A stretch of 64,000 nt of DNA, from positions 35,495,226-35,559,225 of the forward strand of contig CM038467.1 of NCBI GenBank assembly GCA_021464415.1, written 5' to 3'. How positions within the stretch are numbered: the first letter of the stretch is position 1; each line of letters opens with the position of its first letter. The notes beneath the pieces are model-generated. The model made no database searches and was not told the origin of the DNA. It saw nothing but the letters and a program-made list of their open reading frames with translations. This document shows positions 54,416 through 64,000 of the stretch, piece by piece. Made by a program: the position numbers and the translations under genes. Source of the DNA: Lonicera japonica (taxonomy: Eukaryota > Streptophyta > Magnoliopsida > Dipsacales > Caprifoliaceae).

Positions 54416-56527
54416 CGAAATTTCATATATTTGAAAAATAAGACCATTTTGAATTTTTAAAAATTTAGATTTTATATTATTGATATTTTAAAATTAATTA
54501 ATTTTATTTTGTAAAACATACATATTTTATAGTTTAACCTTTTTATAATTTATATTCATTAACTTAATGATTATTACATTAAATACTTTTTTAAGGAACA
54601 AAGTTTGTAATTAATATTTTTTTATTAGTACTTTTACTTGCGAATCCTTTTGTTTAGTCGTTAAAATATGAAAAATATGTTTTTTCTCTTTATAATCTAA
54701 CTATTTTATAATCCTTAAGTATTGTACTAAATTTAAAACTAGTCATACTAAAATTAAATAGATGGTATGCATCTTAAGTAAACATATAGTTTTTTCATGA
54801 TTAAGAAATTAATAATAGCTCGAAACGTTATAATGCATTTTATGTAAAAGTAGGATTTTGCGGATTAGTTTAGTAAAACATCATTGTTTTATATTATATG
54901 AAGCACGGATATAGACATGGGTATCGGATGTATCGATATAATGATACGGCAAAATTAGAAATTAAAAAAATGTAGGATATGATACGTCTTCGATATGGAT
55001 TATAAAAAATAATTATAATATATATATATATATATATAATTATTCAGCTATAAGAATTTTATAAATTTATGAACAATATCATTAATATTCATAAAACTAA
55101 TGTAAAATATTAGAGATAATATATTTATTTATAAGTATGGGTGTATACGGATCGAATACCACACTATTATGCTTATCTTTTTTAAATATGCTATCCAAAT
55201 CATTATCCCTATTTATTCGGATAGTATACTCAATTATTCTTATTCTACCAGATTCGGATAATATCCCTATTTTTTATATATATAACTATAATTATATATA
55301 CGTTGCCTTATGTTTTGTGGAAACTTTAAACTCGAATAATGAATTCTTTTATTTATCCTATATAACATAATTCACATTAAATTATAAGATAATTATCACA
55401 TAAATTCAAATGAAAAATCGAAGTTGAAAATCAATAGCATTTAAATTTGATACTAGCAAATCACATTTATTGTACATACAACTTACGAATTCTTGTTTAA
55501 TTTATTCCGTTTAACTTTCTATATTTTGCTTAAAAATATGTAATTTCCTAAATTTAGAATATTTACACATCACTCTTAATCCTCCCTCTTTTAATGATCA
55601 AATCCTGAAATGCTCAATCCAACACATTAAGGGACTGTTTGTTTTGCACTTTTGAAATCTAAATAGAGACCGTTCAGATTTCAAATCTGCTAAAAATATA
55701 TGTTTGTTTGTTTAAGTATTTTTTTCCATAACTACCCTCACCTGCTCAATGGATATTGGCGGAATAGTAGTATGTCCCTGTAAGCTAAAGCACATATTAT
55801 GATTTTCAATTTTTGTTGTCTTATACATTTTTTTCTTCGTAATGATATTATCAATTAGGTGTACTAAAATTGTTGCACCAAATTTCCGCATTATAATTTT
55901 CAATTAATTGTATTTTTAATTTAACCGACAGACAAGGACTTAGATTGGAGTTGAGGGTTGTACTTCTCGCTTTATACATCTTTGTATTCTCAAAGTTTAC
56001 AGGGAGGGCTTACACAAGAAAAAATAATTAAAAAATGAGTTTTCCAGTGGTGCACCTGGTAAAATTAGACTGCATTATTTATAATTTTCTTTGTCTTTAT
56101 AAAATTTCCATAGACTTTGTATTTGTGCACCTGTCTTTGTCTCCCAGTGGTGTCTTAAAGATATGGTACTATGATTCGTTATTTCTTTAATCTATCTTAT
56201 TATTATGAATTTTTTATAACATATTCAACATGATTCACTTTACCATGCCTATTGTGTTTCTATGTATCTAGTGCATTTTATTTTTCATAACTTTTACATT
56301 ATTTTTTATTAGAATCATTGTTGCGCCAAATTTTCGCAGGTGGCTAAACATAAACCTGTATTGAAGTATATTATATAAATAGTACATTTATTATTAGTTT
56401 AATTAATTGTATTTTTAATTTAACCGATAGAAAGAGAACTATTGTCGACTATAAAAAAATTATCAAAACACTAACCAATATCCAATATTCTGTTGAACTA
56501 TTGTTTTATGAACTAGGATTCATTTTT

Positions 56528-56585
<58 letters not shown>

Positions 56586-57030
56586 TGTTTGAAGAGAGAA
56601 AACGAACTGTGTACATTTCAAAAAATTGGTAATCTGTGTTGTGTTTTTTTGATACGGCTTATGTATGTATATATAAGTTTACGAATTGAAATTATAGCTG
56701 AAATAAATTAAGATGTATTGTAAGAGATATAATGTCCTTGGAATAGTAGATAAACGAAAATAAGTAGAATTTAAACCAAATTAGTATGATATCATCGTGA
56801 ATTTGATTTTGAGTAGAAGATTTTAATTCTAGTTTAAGTAGAATAAAATGAATAAAAGACATAATTTTGTTTTAATTTTTTTTTTAATTTTATTTTAAAT
56901 AGTACAACATGATTTTCATTAGTAAAATAATTTAATACGTGATTTTCATTAATAAAATAATTTGATACTATTTTAAATTTTATTTTGAATAAAAGATATA
57001 AAATATATAATTTTATTTTAAGTAGTACAA
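54416..57030. other. CACTA interior, non-coding left half
   Basis: Very AT-rich, no domain-bearing frame. Contains a TA run near 55018-55038, a tandem-looking ATACGG/ATCGGAT block near 54905-55000 and an ATA/TAA trinucleotide microsatellite at 56530-56585. This is where a TNP2 gene would be expected in a full element; none remains. Confidence 0.6.
56530..56585. repeat. (TAA)n microsatellite, about 56 bp
   Basis: About 18 uninterrupted TAA units within the CACTA interior; length suggests recent slippage. Confidence 0.9.
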
Positions 57031-57034
57031 ACCC

Positions 57035-57329
57035 ACGAACCCACGCCCAAATCCACAAACCCACGCCCACCTCCTAGCTAGACCTAATCTTTCTTACTCT
57101 CGCTCTCACCTCCTCCATCTCCACAAACCCACGCCCAAATCCACTTCCACTAACTCTCTCCTCCATCTACCAGCCGTGCCTCTCCTCTCAAAACTCTCAC
57201 ACTCCGAGTTCCATCTCGCACTCTCGTCTCTCACGACACTACATCGGCACATCCTCTCCTCTCCTCTAGCACCCACGCCTCCGATCCGCCACCACCACCA
57301 CCGGCGGTGCCTCTCACGAGTTCTACAAG
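57035..57329 (+). other. Probable 5' UTR exon of the CACTA TNPA-like gene
   Basis: C/T-rich leader-like block (CTCCTCCATCTCC, CTCTCCTCTCCTC) that ends CACGAGTTCTACAAG before GTAAGCCC, a strong splice donor. It lies on the same strand upstream of the gene at 59221, whose first coding exon is preceded by an acceptor-like TATTAG. No ATG-initiated coding frame of note. Inferred from composition and splice sites. Confidence 0.45.
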
Positions 57330-58632
57330 GTAAGCCCTAATTCAGAATTTCTAGTTTTTGAGATGATTTTGGAGTTTAATTGTTGCATTTATGTGTTTAT
57401 GCTGTGAATATCCCTCCACACATCGAAAGAAACCCTAGCCCCATGGGAATGTGCGATTCAACTTAATTTATGCATTATGTAGATTTAGTTACTCTGTACA
57501 ACTAATGTGCATCTGTTCTTAATTATACCTCTAATTTAAATATAATAATTAATAAAATTAATAAATGATTTAGTGGTTGGATATATATTTGACTTCTTCG
57601 TTTGGGTTAGATTTTTTACAAATTTTAAGAAGAGGGGAATAACACTCATATCCTCCCAAATGAGAGGTGCAAATCAATGCTACATTTGCTAAGTAGGCTT
57701 ACCCTGCAGCTGTTGTCATCGTATGTATGTGTTTGTTGACGTGATGTAGAATTCGGGTTGTTGCTCCGCAACCGGGTTTCTGAATTTGTGACTTCTTGTA
57801 TCTGAATGATTGGAAATTTTATCTTAATTTGGTATCGGATGATTTGCATGTTGTCTTTGAAATGTCATTAATTAGCAAGTAGTGCACTTTTTCTCTGTAG
57901 GTACATTCTCATAATACTAAATTGATCCATCGTGTAAACCTCGTACAACCTCCTTGTAGCAAAGCCTATTAATCATTACGGAGAAGAAGAATATTGAGCT
58001 TGTTTGTGTTGAGAGAAATTAGAGCAAAAGTAATTTACTTTCTTCCACTTTTATAGATCAAGAACAAATGGTATGCTGTTTCATATTTTTCGTTGTGCAG
58101 TAAACAGATATGTTGGTTGCTATAGGCCATGGTTTCTTGAGACTTGGACAAAAAAAAATTAGAGTATATTAAAGGTACACTTTGTGAAGCCACCAAAAAG
58201 CCCATTCTTTTATTCCCACCCATGTGAGGAAAATAAACATCAAAGCTTTTCTAAAATTGAGGCTATCAAATATGTTTGACATAATTGCACTAAGAAGATA
58301 ACTAATTAGAACGGAATTTCATAGAAGAAGATGAATATGTTCTTTTTCTCGACCTTGAGCATCCAATTCTAAGATCCTATGCTCAATTATCTATTCTATC
58401 CAGTACAATATATCCAATTCTAAGATCCTATGCATTTTGAAGCTTCCATCTCAACTGCAAGGTGGGGGTCTTTTTAGATTCACTGTCCGGATTCATATCA
58501 ATGAAGCTATGAATTACAAATTGGATCATAAACACTAAGTTTCTGACAACTATGGTGATAAGTAATGGGGTGACAACGTGTATCCCTCGAGGTTGAATTG
58601 CAACAATTTTATCATTCACGTTTTTTTTTTTT

Positions 58633-58664
<32 letters not shown>

Positions 58665-59220
58665 AGGGGTGGGGTGGTTAACATATTAAATTAAGTCACT
58701 TAACTATGTTCACTGTGCTCATATTTTTATTAAAATATAATTTTCCTAAATATAAAGTCCTAATATATCAAAATTTATATTAAGAGTGTATAATTCACAT
58801 TTTTGTAAAAAAAAAAAAGGGAGGGAGTGGCCGGGAGCCCATCCAATAAATTTAAAATATTGCATTGGGAGATCAAGGGCATGTATGGTGAAACTTGAAC
58901 GCCATTAAGACAAACTCGCACACTTACTTTTTTTTGGTATTTGTCATTATTTGCTAGTTCCACTTTGATTCTTAAAGCTCTATAATAGTGAAGACTGGGG
59001 AGTGAGATGTACGTGCGAATGCATATTTAACCGCCTCCTAGATGTACGTGCGAATGCATATTTATTAATTGAAGATAGGAAGGATTCCATTACTGAATGA
59101 TAGATATATAATGCATATTTATTAATTCATTTAGTTTCATTTGGGATTTAAAATTCTCTTATCTAGTGGCTTCTTTCATTTCCTTTAATTATAATTATGT
59201 AGCTCTGCATATATTAGATT
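57330..59220 (+). other. Probable intron and spacer within CACTA
   Basis: From the GTAAGCCC donor at 57330 to just before ATG 59221. AT-rich with poly(T)/ATT tracts (58620-58662) and a 25-bp direct repeat AGATGTACGTGCGAATGCAT (about 59006 and 59040). Short frames on both strands lack known domains. Confidence 0.45.
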
Positions 59221-60207
59221 ATGCCTCCCAAGAGGAGACATCCCTTGTCCGCGGCCACACTCGCTTCTCTGCGCGAGGTTGCTGCACAGCGCTTTGAGCC
59301 TACAGCAGCTCCCACAGGAGCTCCCGTGGACGAAGCTGCATCGCCTCCATTAGAGATATTGCTAGCTACTGCAGCTCCGATTGCTACAGAGCAGTCGATT
59401 GCCGCGAGCACCGCCACCACCGGGCGCTCGCTTCCTCGTAGCATTCGCTGCAAGAGTAGAGGTGATTATTTACCCTATTTTTTTTTATATTTTTTTGCTT
59501 TATAATACTAAAAATGTTACTAATTATAATGTATGTTTTATCCTATAGGTGACTTGGCCTCCACTTCCACCTCCACCTCCTCCACTCGCACCCGTCGCAT
59601 ATGTGTGTGTAAGAAGACACACGAGGAGGTGCGGAAGAAGGGGAAGAAGATTACCTTCCCTTGGTCCGACGAGCTCAAGCTACCGTCGGACGAACATTAT
59701 CAGGTTTGCCTCTCACGCGACCTAGGCAGTATAGTGAGGGACTTTGTTGATTTGTTATTATTTATAGTATGATATTGAATTATTGATTAATTGTTGGCTC
59801 CTATTGTTTATTTGTAGGATGTGATGAGGTCCGCGGCGAAAGCTTCCATCGCCTCCTTCGAATCCTCAAATCTCACGCCGCCGCCCATGGAAGAAGGCTT
59901 GGACCCGATTCAGTCGGCATCGATCGTCCTCCCTCTACAAATACAGATCGAGGTTCTTCAAGGAGAGGTCGGTGTTCAAAGAGAGACGGTCATCCGCGGC
60001 ATGGGCTCAGGGTACATGAGGGACCCACAGAAGAGAGGCGAAGCGCGGCCGGCGTCTGCGAACGACGAGGATCTCTGGTCCACCGTCGAAAGGTTGATGG
60101 AAGCCAACGAAGGGCTCCGACGGGATATTACCAACTTGCAACGTCAGGTCCTTGAGCTTCTTCGACGGGATACTGCCAGTGGTTCCTTTACCGACCAGCA
60201 ACCATAG
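59221..60207 (+). CDS. TNPA-like protein of the CACTA element
   Basis: Three exons, 59221-59461, 59549-59703 and 59818-60207, join in phase at GT-AG sites to 261 residues with no stop. The N-terminus is MPPKRRHPL, followed by an Ala/Pro/Thr-rich stretch, a basic segment TRTRRICVCKKTHEEVRKKG, a GMGSGYMRD patch resembling TNPA-type proteins, and a C-terminal coiled coil (LMEANEGLRRDITNLQRQVL). GC-richer than its surroundings. Shorter than the usual plant En/Spm accessory proteins and weakly similar, so central exons may be deleted. Position inside a TIR-bounded CACTA with TTAGGCGACGTA arrays supports the assignment. A captured host gene fragment is the alternative. Confidence 0.55.
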
Positions 60208-60494
60208 GTGTTTGTTTTACTTTATTTTTGTACTTAAATATTGAATATTTTTATTTATTTTTATGAGCATTGAACATTTTTTTACCTTATATATATATTT
60301 TAGACCTTATGTAAATATAATTCAAAATTTTATTAGATAATGAGAATTATATGTTTATGAACTAGTGTGTATTAGAATTATTTGTTTGGGATTAGAGCTT
60401 GTGATATAAAGTGCAAGTTTTTGTGTTTAAAATGCAGTTTTAGCTGTAGGGATTACTGTAATTTTCAGCAATTTTGTCAATTATGATTTTTCAC
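60208..60494. other. 3' region of the CACTA TNPA-like gene
   Basis: AT-rich downstream sequence after the TAG stop; possible poly(A) signals are too many to choose among. Confidence 0.4.
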
Positions 60495-61070
60495 TTAGGC
60501 GGCATACTTAAACCATGTACGTCGCCTAATTCTCCCACTTAGGCGACAAACACAAAAAGAGTACGTCACCTTAGATGTAATTTTAGGCGACGAACATAAA
60601 AGATATTTATAGGTGACGAATATAAAAAGGATACGTCATCTTAGATGTACCTTTAGGCGACGAACATAAAAGAGTACGTCGCATAAAAAATAATTATAGG
60701 TGACGAACATAAAAATGTACGTCGCCTAAGATACACCTCTAGGCGACAAACGCAAACGCTACGTCGCTTAAGTGTAAAACGTATGCGACGAATAAGTGAA
60801 TCTTAGGTGACATGTTATACGTTCGAAGCCTAAGTATCACTTAGGTGACGTACAATGTGTACGTCGCCTATGAATCACCTAGGCGACATATGCATTGTTC
60901 GTCGCCTAAGTGATATTTAGGCGACGCGCCTTTATTTGTACGTCGCCTAAACCATATGTCACGTGACTTAGGCAACGGAGTTTAGGTGACACGGGATTCG
61001 TCGTTTAAATCTTAGGTGACGAACAAGCTTTACTTAAGTGACGTATAGTGTACGTCGCCTAAACCCCCGC
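60495..61070. repeat. Right subterminal array of the CACTA element
   Basis: About 20 alternating forward and inverted copies of TTAGGCGACGTA / TACGTCGCCTAA with 15-25 bp spacers, many point-mutated (TAGGTGACGAA). Mirrors the left array and abuts the right TIR. Confidence 0.85.
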
Positions 61071-61084
61071 TGGGCATAATGACC

Positions 61085-61480
61085 GCTCGTAGAAGAGTTG
61101 GAAAATTGCGTGTATATATATAATTATTAAGGATAGCACTGTTGGCAAAACAATTTTCGCTAATGTACTTAAAGTATGATGTAAAACTATGCAATGCATT
61201 ATTTTTTGTCACGAGTAAAAACTACTTCCAGAATAGTTTTAAACTATGGCCTCTTTTCTCGGTCTATGTTTTTTGTTTATCATGGTAAGATTACATACAA
61301 TTTATAACTTTTGTGTTGACTGAGATGAGATGTGCATAGCATGTTGCTTTTTACCGAAATTAGTTGAATTATTGCAGTCAAAAATAGGACAATTTGGGAT
61401 CCATTTTCTTTACTTTGCTTGAACTTGAATTAATACTCTAAAACTTTAAACAAGCATTGTTTTACCACGTACTTGAATTT
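61085..61480. repeat. Diverged interspersed repeat, copy 2, right part
   Basis: Continues the similarity to 800-1480 (ATTGGCAAAACA, AACTTTTGTGTTGACTGAG, CCATTTTCTTTACTTTGCT). It lacks the Tourist MITE present in copy 1, giving an unoccupied site near 61245. Confidence 0.65.
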
Positions 61481-62153
61481 ATCACTTGCTCCCATAAATT
61501 TAAGTTTTCAACTTTTGTATAATTCAAAACAGGTTGCCTACTAAATTTATGACAAATTAGGTCTCCGGAGCTCTAGCATTGAGTTGTAGTGGTGGGGAAA
61601 GTGGTTGGTGATACCTTGCGACAACTTTTAAACCCATTGAATCTTTTGGATCCAATGAGAATTGGGATTCGAAAGTCCTCGTTGCTCTGGATCCAAAACT
61701 GGACGTATTTTTGTTATCTAAATAGTGAAATTCATAAACCGTACTCTAATTCTAATTTGATGGAATTAAGGTTGCCAAACCAAACCTCAATGTCACAGTC
61801 TAGAATTGTCATAAAAAGGATTTCTACTAAATTATCTTTTAACGTGATCATATAAATGATGTGTTGACAAACTAATTTTTTGTTTACAAATGCTCAATGC
61901 GAATTTGCAGTCGTGCCTCTCTATTCCCCTACTGAGGTTGGTTCAAATGTTCAATAAGCCTCAATGCGAATTTGACCTATTAATTAGATCAATCGTGGCA
62001 TTGAAACTTGCAACGTAATTGACCTATTAGCGTAAAAGGAAAAATAAAGAGTTTGAATACATCAATTTGTGCAGGAACCGAAATGTTTGGTTAAGGTTAT
62101 GTTTGGATGCCCCCTTTTGTTTAATTTTTTTTTTGTAGTTGGGATATTGAAAA
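61481..62153. other. Intergenic, no recognisable gene
   Basis: An 88-codon plus-strand frame at 61589-61855 has no known domain. Otherwise low-complexity spacer. Confidence 0.4.
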
Positions 62154-62775
62154 ATAAGACTTGTATGAAAAAGTTTTATATATAAAAAACCAGAGAATAA
62201 TATTTTTGTAAATTAAGGGCCTATATGACAAAACTCCGAAAAGAGTGCAAAGTTAGCTTTGTGTTAAATTTTTAAATCAAATTTTTTTTATGAAATCACG
62301 CAAAATTAAATTTGCATTACATGTTTTTTAGCATATTATTATAAGTAAGTATTTAATTCACAGAGTAATTTTAACAAATTACATATTCAAAACATATTTA
62401 TTAATAAAATGCACATAGTAATTTTTTCGGAGTTACGCAAAGTTAAATTTGTAATCCTTATTTTCTAAAACATTACTATATATTTGTATTTATTTGACGT
62501 TATTTTAAAGTTTTACGAATGAAACATAAGAATAGACTTGTTAAAAAATATAAACACAAAAATTTGCATTAAATTTTTTTGATTGCAAAGTTAAGTTTCC
62601 ACAAATCGCAATTTTGTGCAAAGTTAAGTTTTGCACTAAGTCAAAACCCTTATTTTAAAACACAATTGATAAATAAAGCCCTTATGTTAGAATGATAATG
62701 ATATTTAGGCCCTTATTCTAAAATATATTATTCATTGATTTTTTTTGCGAAAAATATTTTCGTGCAAGGCCTTTT
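62154..62775. mobile_element. Fold-back TIR element, second family member
   Basis: The left edge (AAGACTTGTATGAAAAAG, GAGAATAATATTTTTG, AAGGGCCTATA) is inverted at the right (TAGGCCCTTATTC, TATATTATTCATTG, CGTGCAAGGCC), a TIR of about 70 bp. The centre has inverted AAGTTAAATTTGC / GCAAAGTTAAC-type motifs. It shares the TIR with the element at 15045-15725 but has a different central motif. No target duplication matched. Confidence 0.6.
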
Positions 62776-63306
62776 ACCTTATTTCCAGTTTGCTATATAT
62801 TATTAATTGCGATTATGTAACGTTTTTTTTTTATAAAATGTCTATCGTTTTAATCGTGTAGTGTACTTATATTTCTCCTTGTTTGAGAGTTTATTGTAAG
62901 TATTATGAGGAGGATTTTCTTCTCTACTTTATTGAGGAACATGTATGCATTTGAGCATTTATGCAAGCCTGATTCAAACTTGAAACAAAACCATTTTGTA
63001 TATATATATATACAAGGAAATTTTGTGCTCGAAATGAAAATTGTGTGTCAATTAACCGAGATTTTCATTTTCTAATGGGTAAGTTTCGCTGTTTGGCACA
63101 ATGATTGTCTGCAAAGAAATAAATGTTTAGCTAAATAAGATATTGTTTGACATAAGAATTGATTAAATACATTTTTGTAGAATTTCAAAATATGTTAAGT
63201 AAATTGACAAAGTAAAAATTACGTACTTGATCCAACCTGAGGGTATTCATAATACTAATAATGAAAAAAAAAAAGAAAAAAAGAAGCATAAGCTAGTTTA
63301 CATAAA
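62776..63306. other. Intergenic, no gene seen
   Basis: AT-rich, with a short TA run near 62999-63012 and poly(A) near 63263-63280. Nothing recognised. Confidence 0.45.
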
Positions 63307-64000
63307 CTAGTTTTCCTGCACATGTTGCACGTGGTTCTAGTGTTTGCCAAAGGTCATTTAGCTCATTAATAAATATGTACTAAGAATTGGATAATCAGTG
63401 TGAAGTGTAAAATAGAAAATTTGTCCAAAACAAAAAAGCTTGTTAGGTATATGCAAAAATAAACAAAAATATATTATCAAGTGTAAAATTCAATTAACAA
63501 ATATAAGAAAATCACATAATCGGTCTACTATAAAAAGATGTTGATATATGAAAACAAATTCGGTCTACTCTAGCAAAATAGCCTTAATGGATTACAAAAG
63601 GTGGCGCAAAAAAGAGAGAAAAAAAAAAAAAAGAAAATCTCCTACGCAAATATCTTAGTTTTCAGGATATTCATATTTGGCACTCCGAAATCATAAATTC
63701 TCTTTCCATAATTTTTCCTAACTAATTTTATTGTTCGATACATTAGATGTCAATGATGAAGGCTAGCCAGGAAGTCACAATAGGAAACCAATGATCCACG
63801 AAGAAACCAATTACATTTCATATATAATTTTCCATAAAAGTAAACATATGTTCCAACTATGACTATTTATATGAATTTTAATTTATGTCAAGAAATATAT
63901 ATCCAACCATATCGAAGAAAATTTCACGATCATTAAAAATTCAAAAAGACAAATCAACAATCAAATTGGTGCAATTTCGTGTGGAACATTTGTCAGTGAG
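63307..64000 (-). mobile_element. Helitron 3' end on minus strand, body runs off the window
   Basis: The minus strand reads CCACGTGCAACATGTGCAGG, then AAAA and CTAG (complement of 63307-63310), followed by T: a Helitron 3' terminus similar in sequence to the one at 52270-52297. The element would extend rightward; no 5' TC end was seen by 64000. The rest of this stretch is AT-rich with no gene. Confidence 0.5.

Larger units (their letters stand above)
53454..61081 (+). mobile_element. CACTA transposon, 7,628 bp, internally deleted
   Basis: Left end CACTACGCCAGGAAGGG, then TTTTAGGCGACGTAC; right end complement CATTATGCCCAGCGGGGG, then TTTAGGCGACGTAC: matching TIRs. The 3-bp target duplication ACC is at 53451-53453 and 61082-61084, and the repeat copy at 470-1485 shows the unoccupied site (near 799). 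Large subterminal arrays lie at both ends. The only gene inside is TNPA-like (59221-60207); no transposase is present, so the element is non-autonomous. Confidence 0.88.

Noticed and set aside
55640..55740. GGGACTGTTTGTTTTGC as a Tourist MITE
   Set aside because: Left-end-like only; no inverted right end or matching TAA/TTA duplication found.
59214..59453. Minus-strand frame opposite the TNPA-like exon
   Set aside because: Shadow of the spliced plus-strand gene, whose exon joins keep phase.
60495..61070. Regularly spaced TTAGGCGACGTA repeats as CRISPR or a riboswitch cluster
   Set aside because: The array abuts a CACTA terminus and recurs at the other end of the same element; it is a subterminal repeat.
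61589..61855. 88-codon plus-strand frame
   Set aside because: Composition and lack of homology suggest chance.

Overview
The window is nuclear DNA of a flowering plant, most likely a eudicot. It is AT-rich and dominated by transposons, with GT-AG introns and one host gene of a plant-specific transporter clade. A run of exactly 100 N (37189-37288) marks a scaffold join. I see no rRNA, tRNA, CRISPR or bacterial-type operon.

Layout. 1-9230 is old repeat territory: a Tourist MITE (993-1277), hAT remnants, a decayed minus-strand Ty1/copia element (about 2245-5690), a second Tourist-like MITE (6745-7048), a repeat-rich TIR element (about 7084-8600) and a short hAT element with a perfect 8-bp target duplication (8839-9220). 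That hAT copy ends about 30 bp before the TATA box of the only clear host gene, a four-exon NRT1/PTR transporter (9484-13814, NPF2.13/NRT1.7-like, 638 aa, intact). Intron 2 of the gene holds a CACTA-family palindromic array. Downstream are a 404-bp hairpin MITE set in a TA microsatellite, a fold-back element, a complete non-autonomous Helitron (15831-17018), a hAT element with a broken transposase (17068-18523) and a palindromic minisatellite (about 19306-19835).

The centre (20713-45065) contains two near-identical copies of one locus on either side of the gap. Each holds the same Ty1/copia element: long LTRs, decayed gag and protease, no integrase core, RT or RNase H, and in their place an antisense LOB-domain (LBD) transcription-factor reading frame. 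Copy A carries a 1,112-bp hAT insertion and a CACTA transposon inside its 3' LTR. Copy B lacks both and is bounded by the target duplication GATGG. The contig layout suggests two haplotypes placed in tandem by the assembler, but a real duplication is not excluded. The CACTA in copy A has an open 1,043-aa TNP2-like transposase and an open TNPA-like gene, so it may still be active; its right end lies in the gap.

The right part (45066-64000) has a solo LTR with AAAAA target duplication (45867-47412), hAT-like and gypsy-like non-coding remnants, a Helitron 3' end, a perfect 22-bp hairpin, a second CACTA element (53454-61081, 3-bp duplication ACC, only a TNPA-like gene left), a second fold-back element and another Helitron terminus on the minus strand.

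Functionally, one host gene (nitrate/peptide transport) sits in a nest of DNA transposons. The most novel object is the antisense LBD gene copy carried by the retrotransposon. All splice sites and family names here were read by eye; no searches were run.
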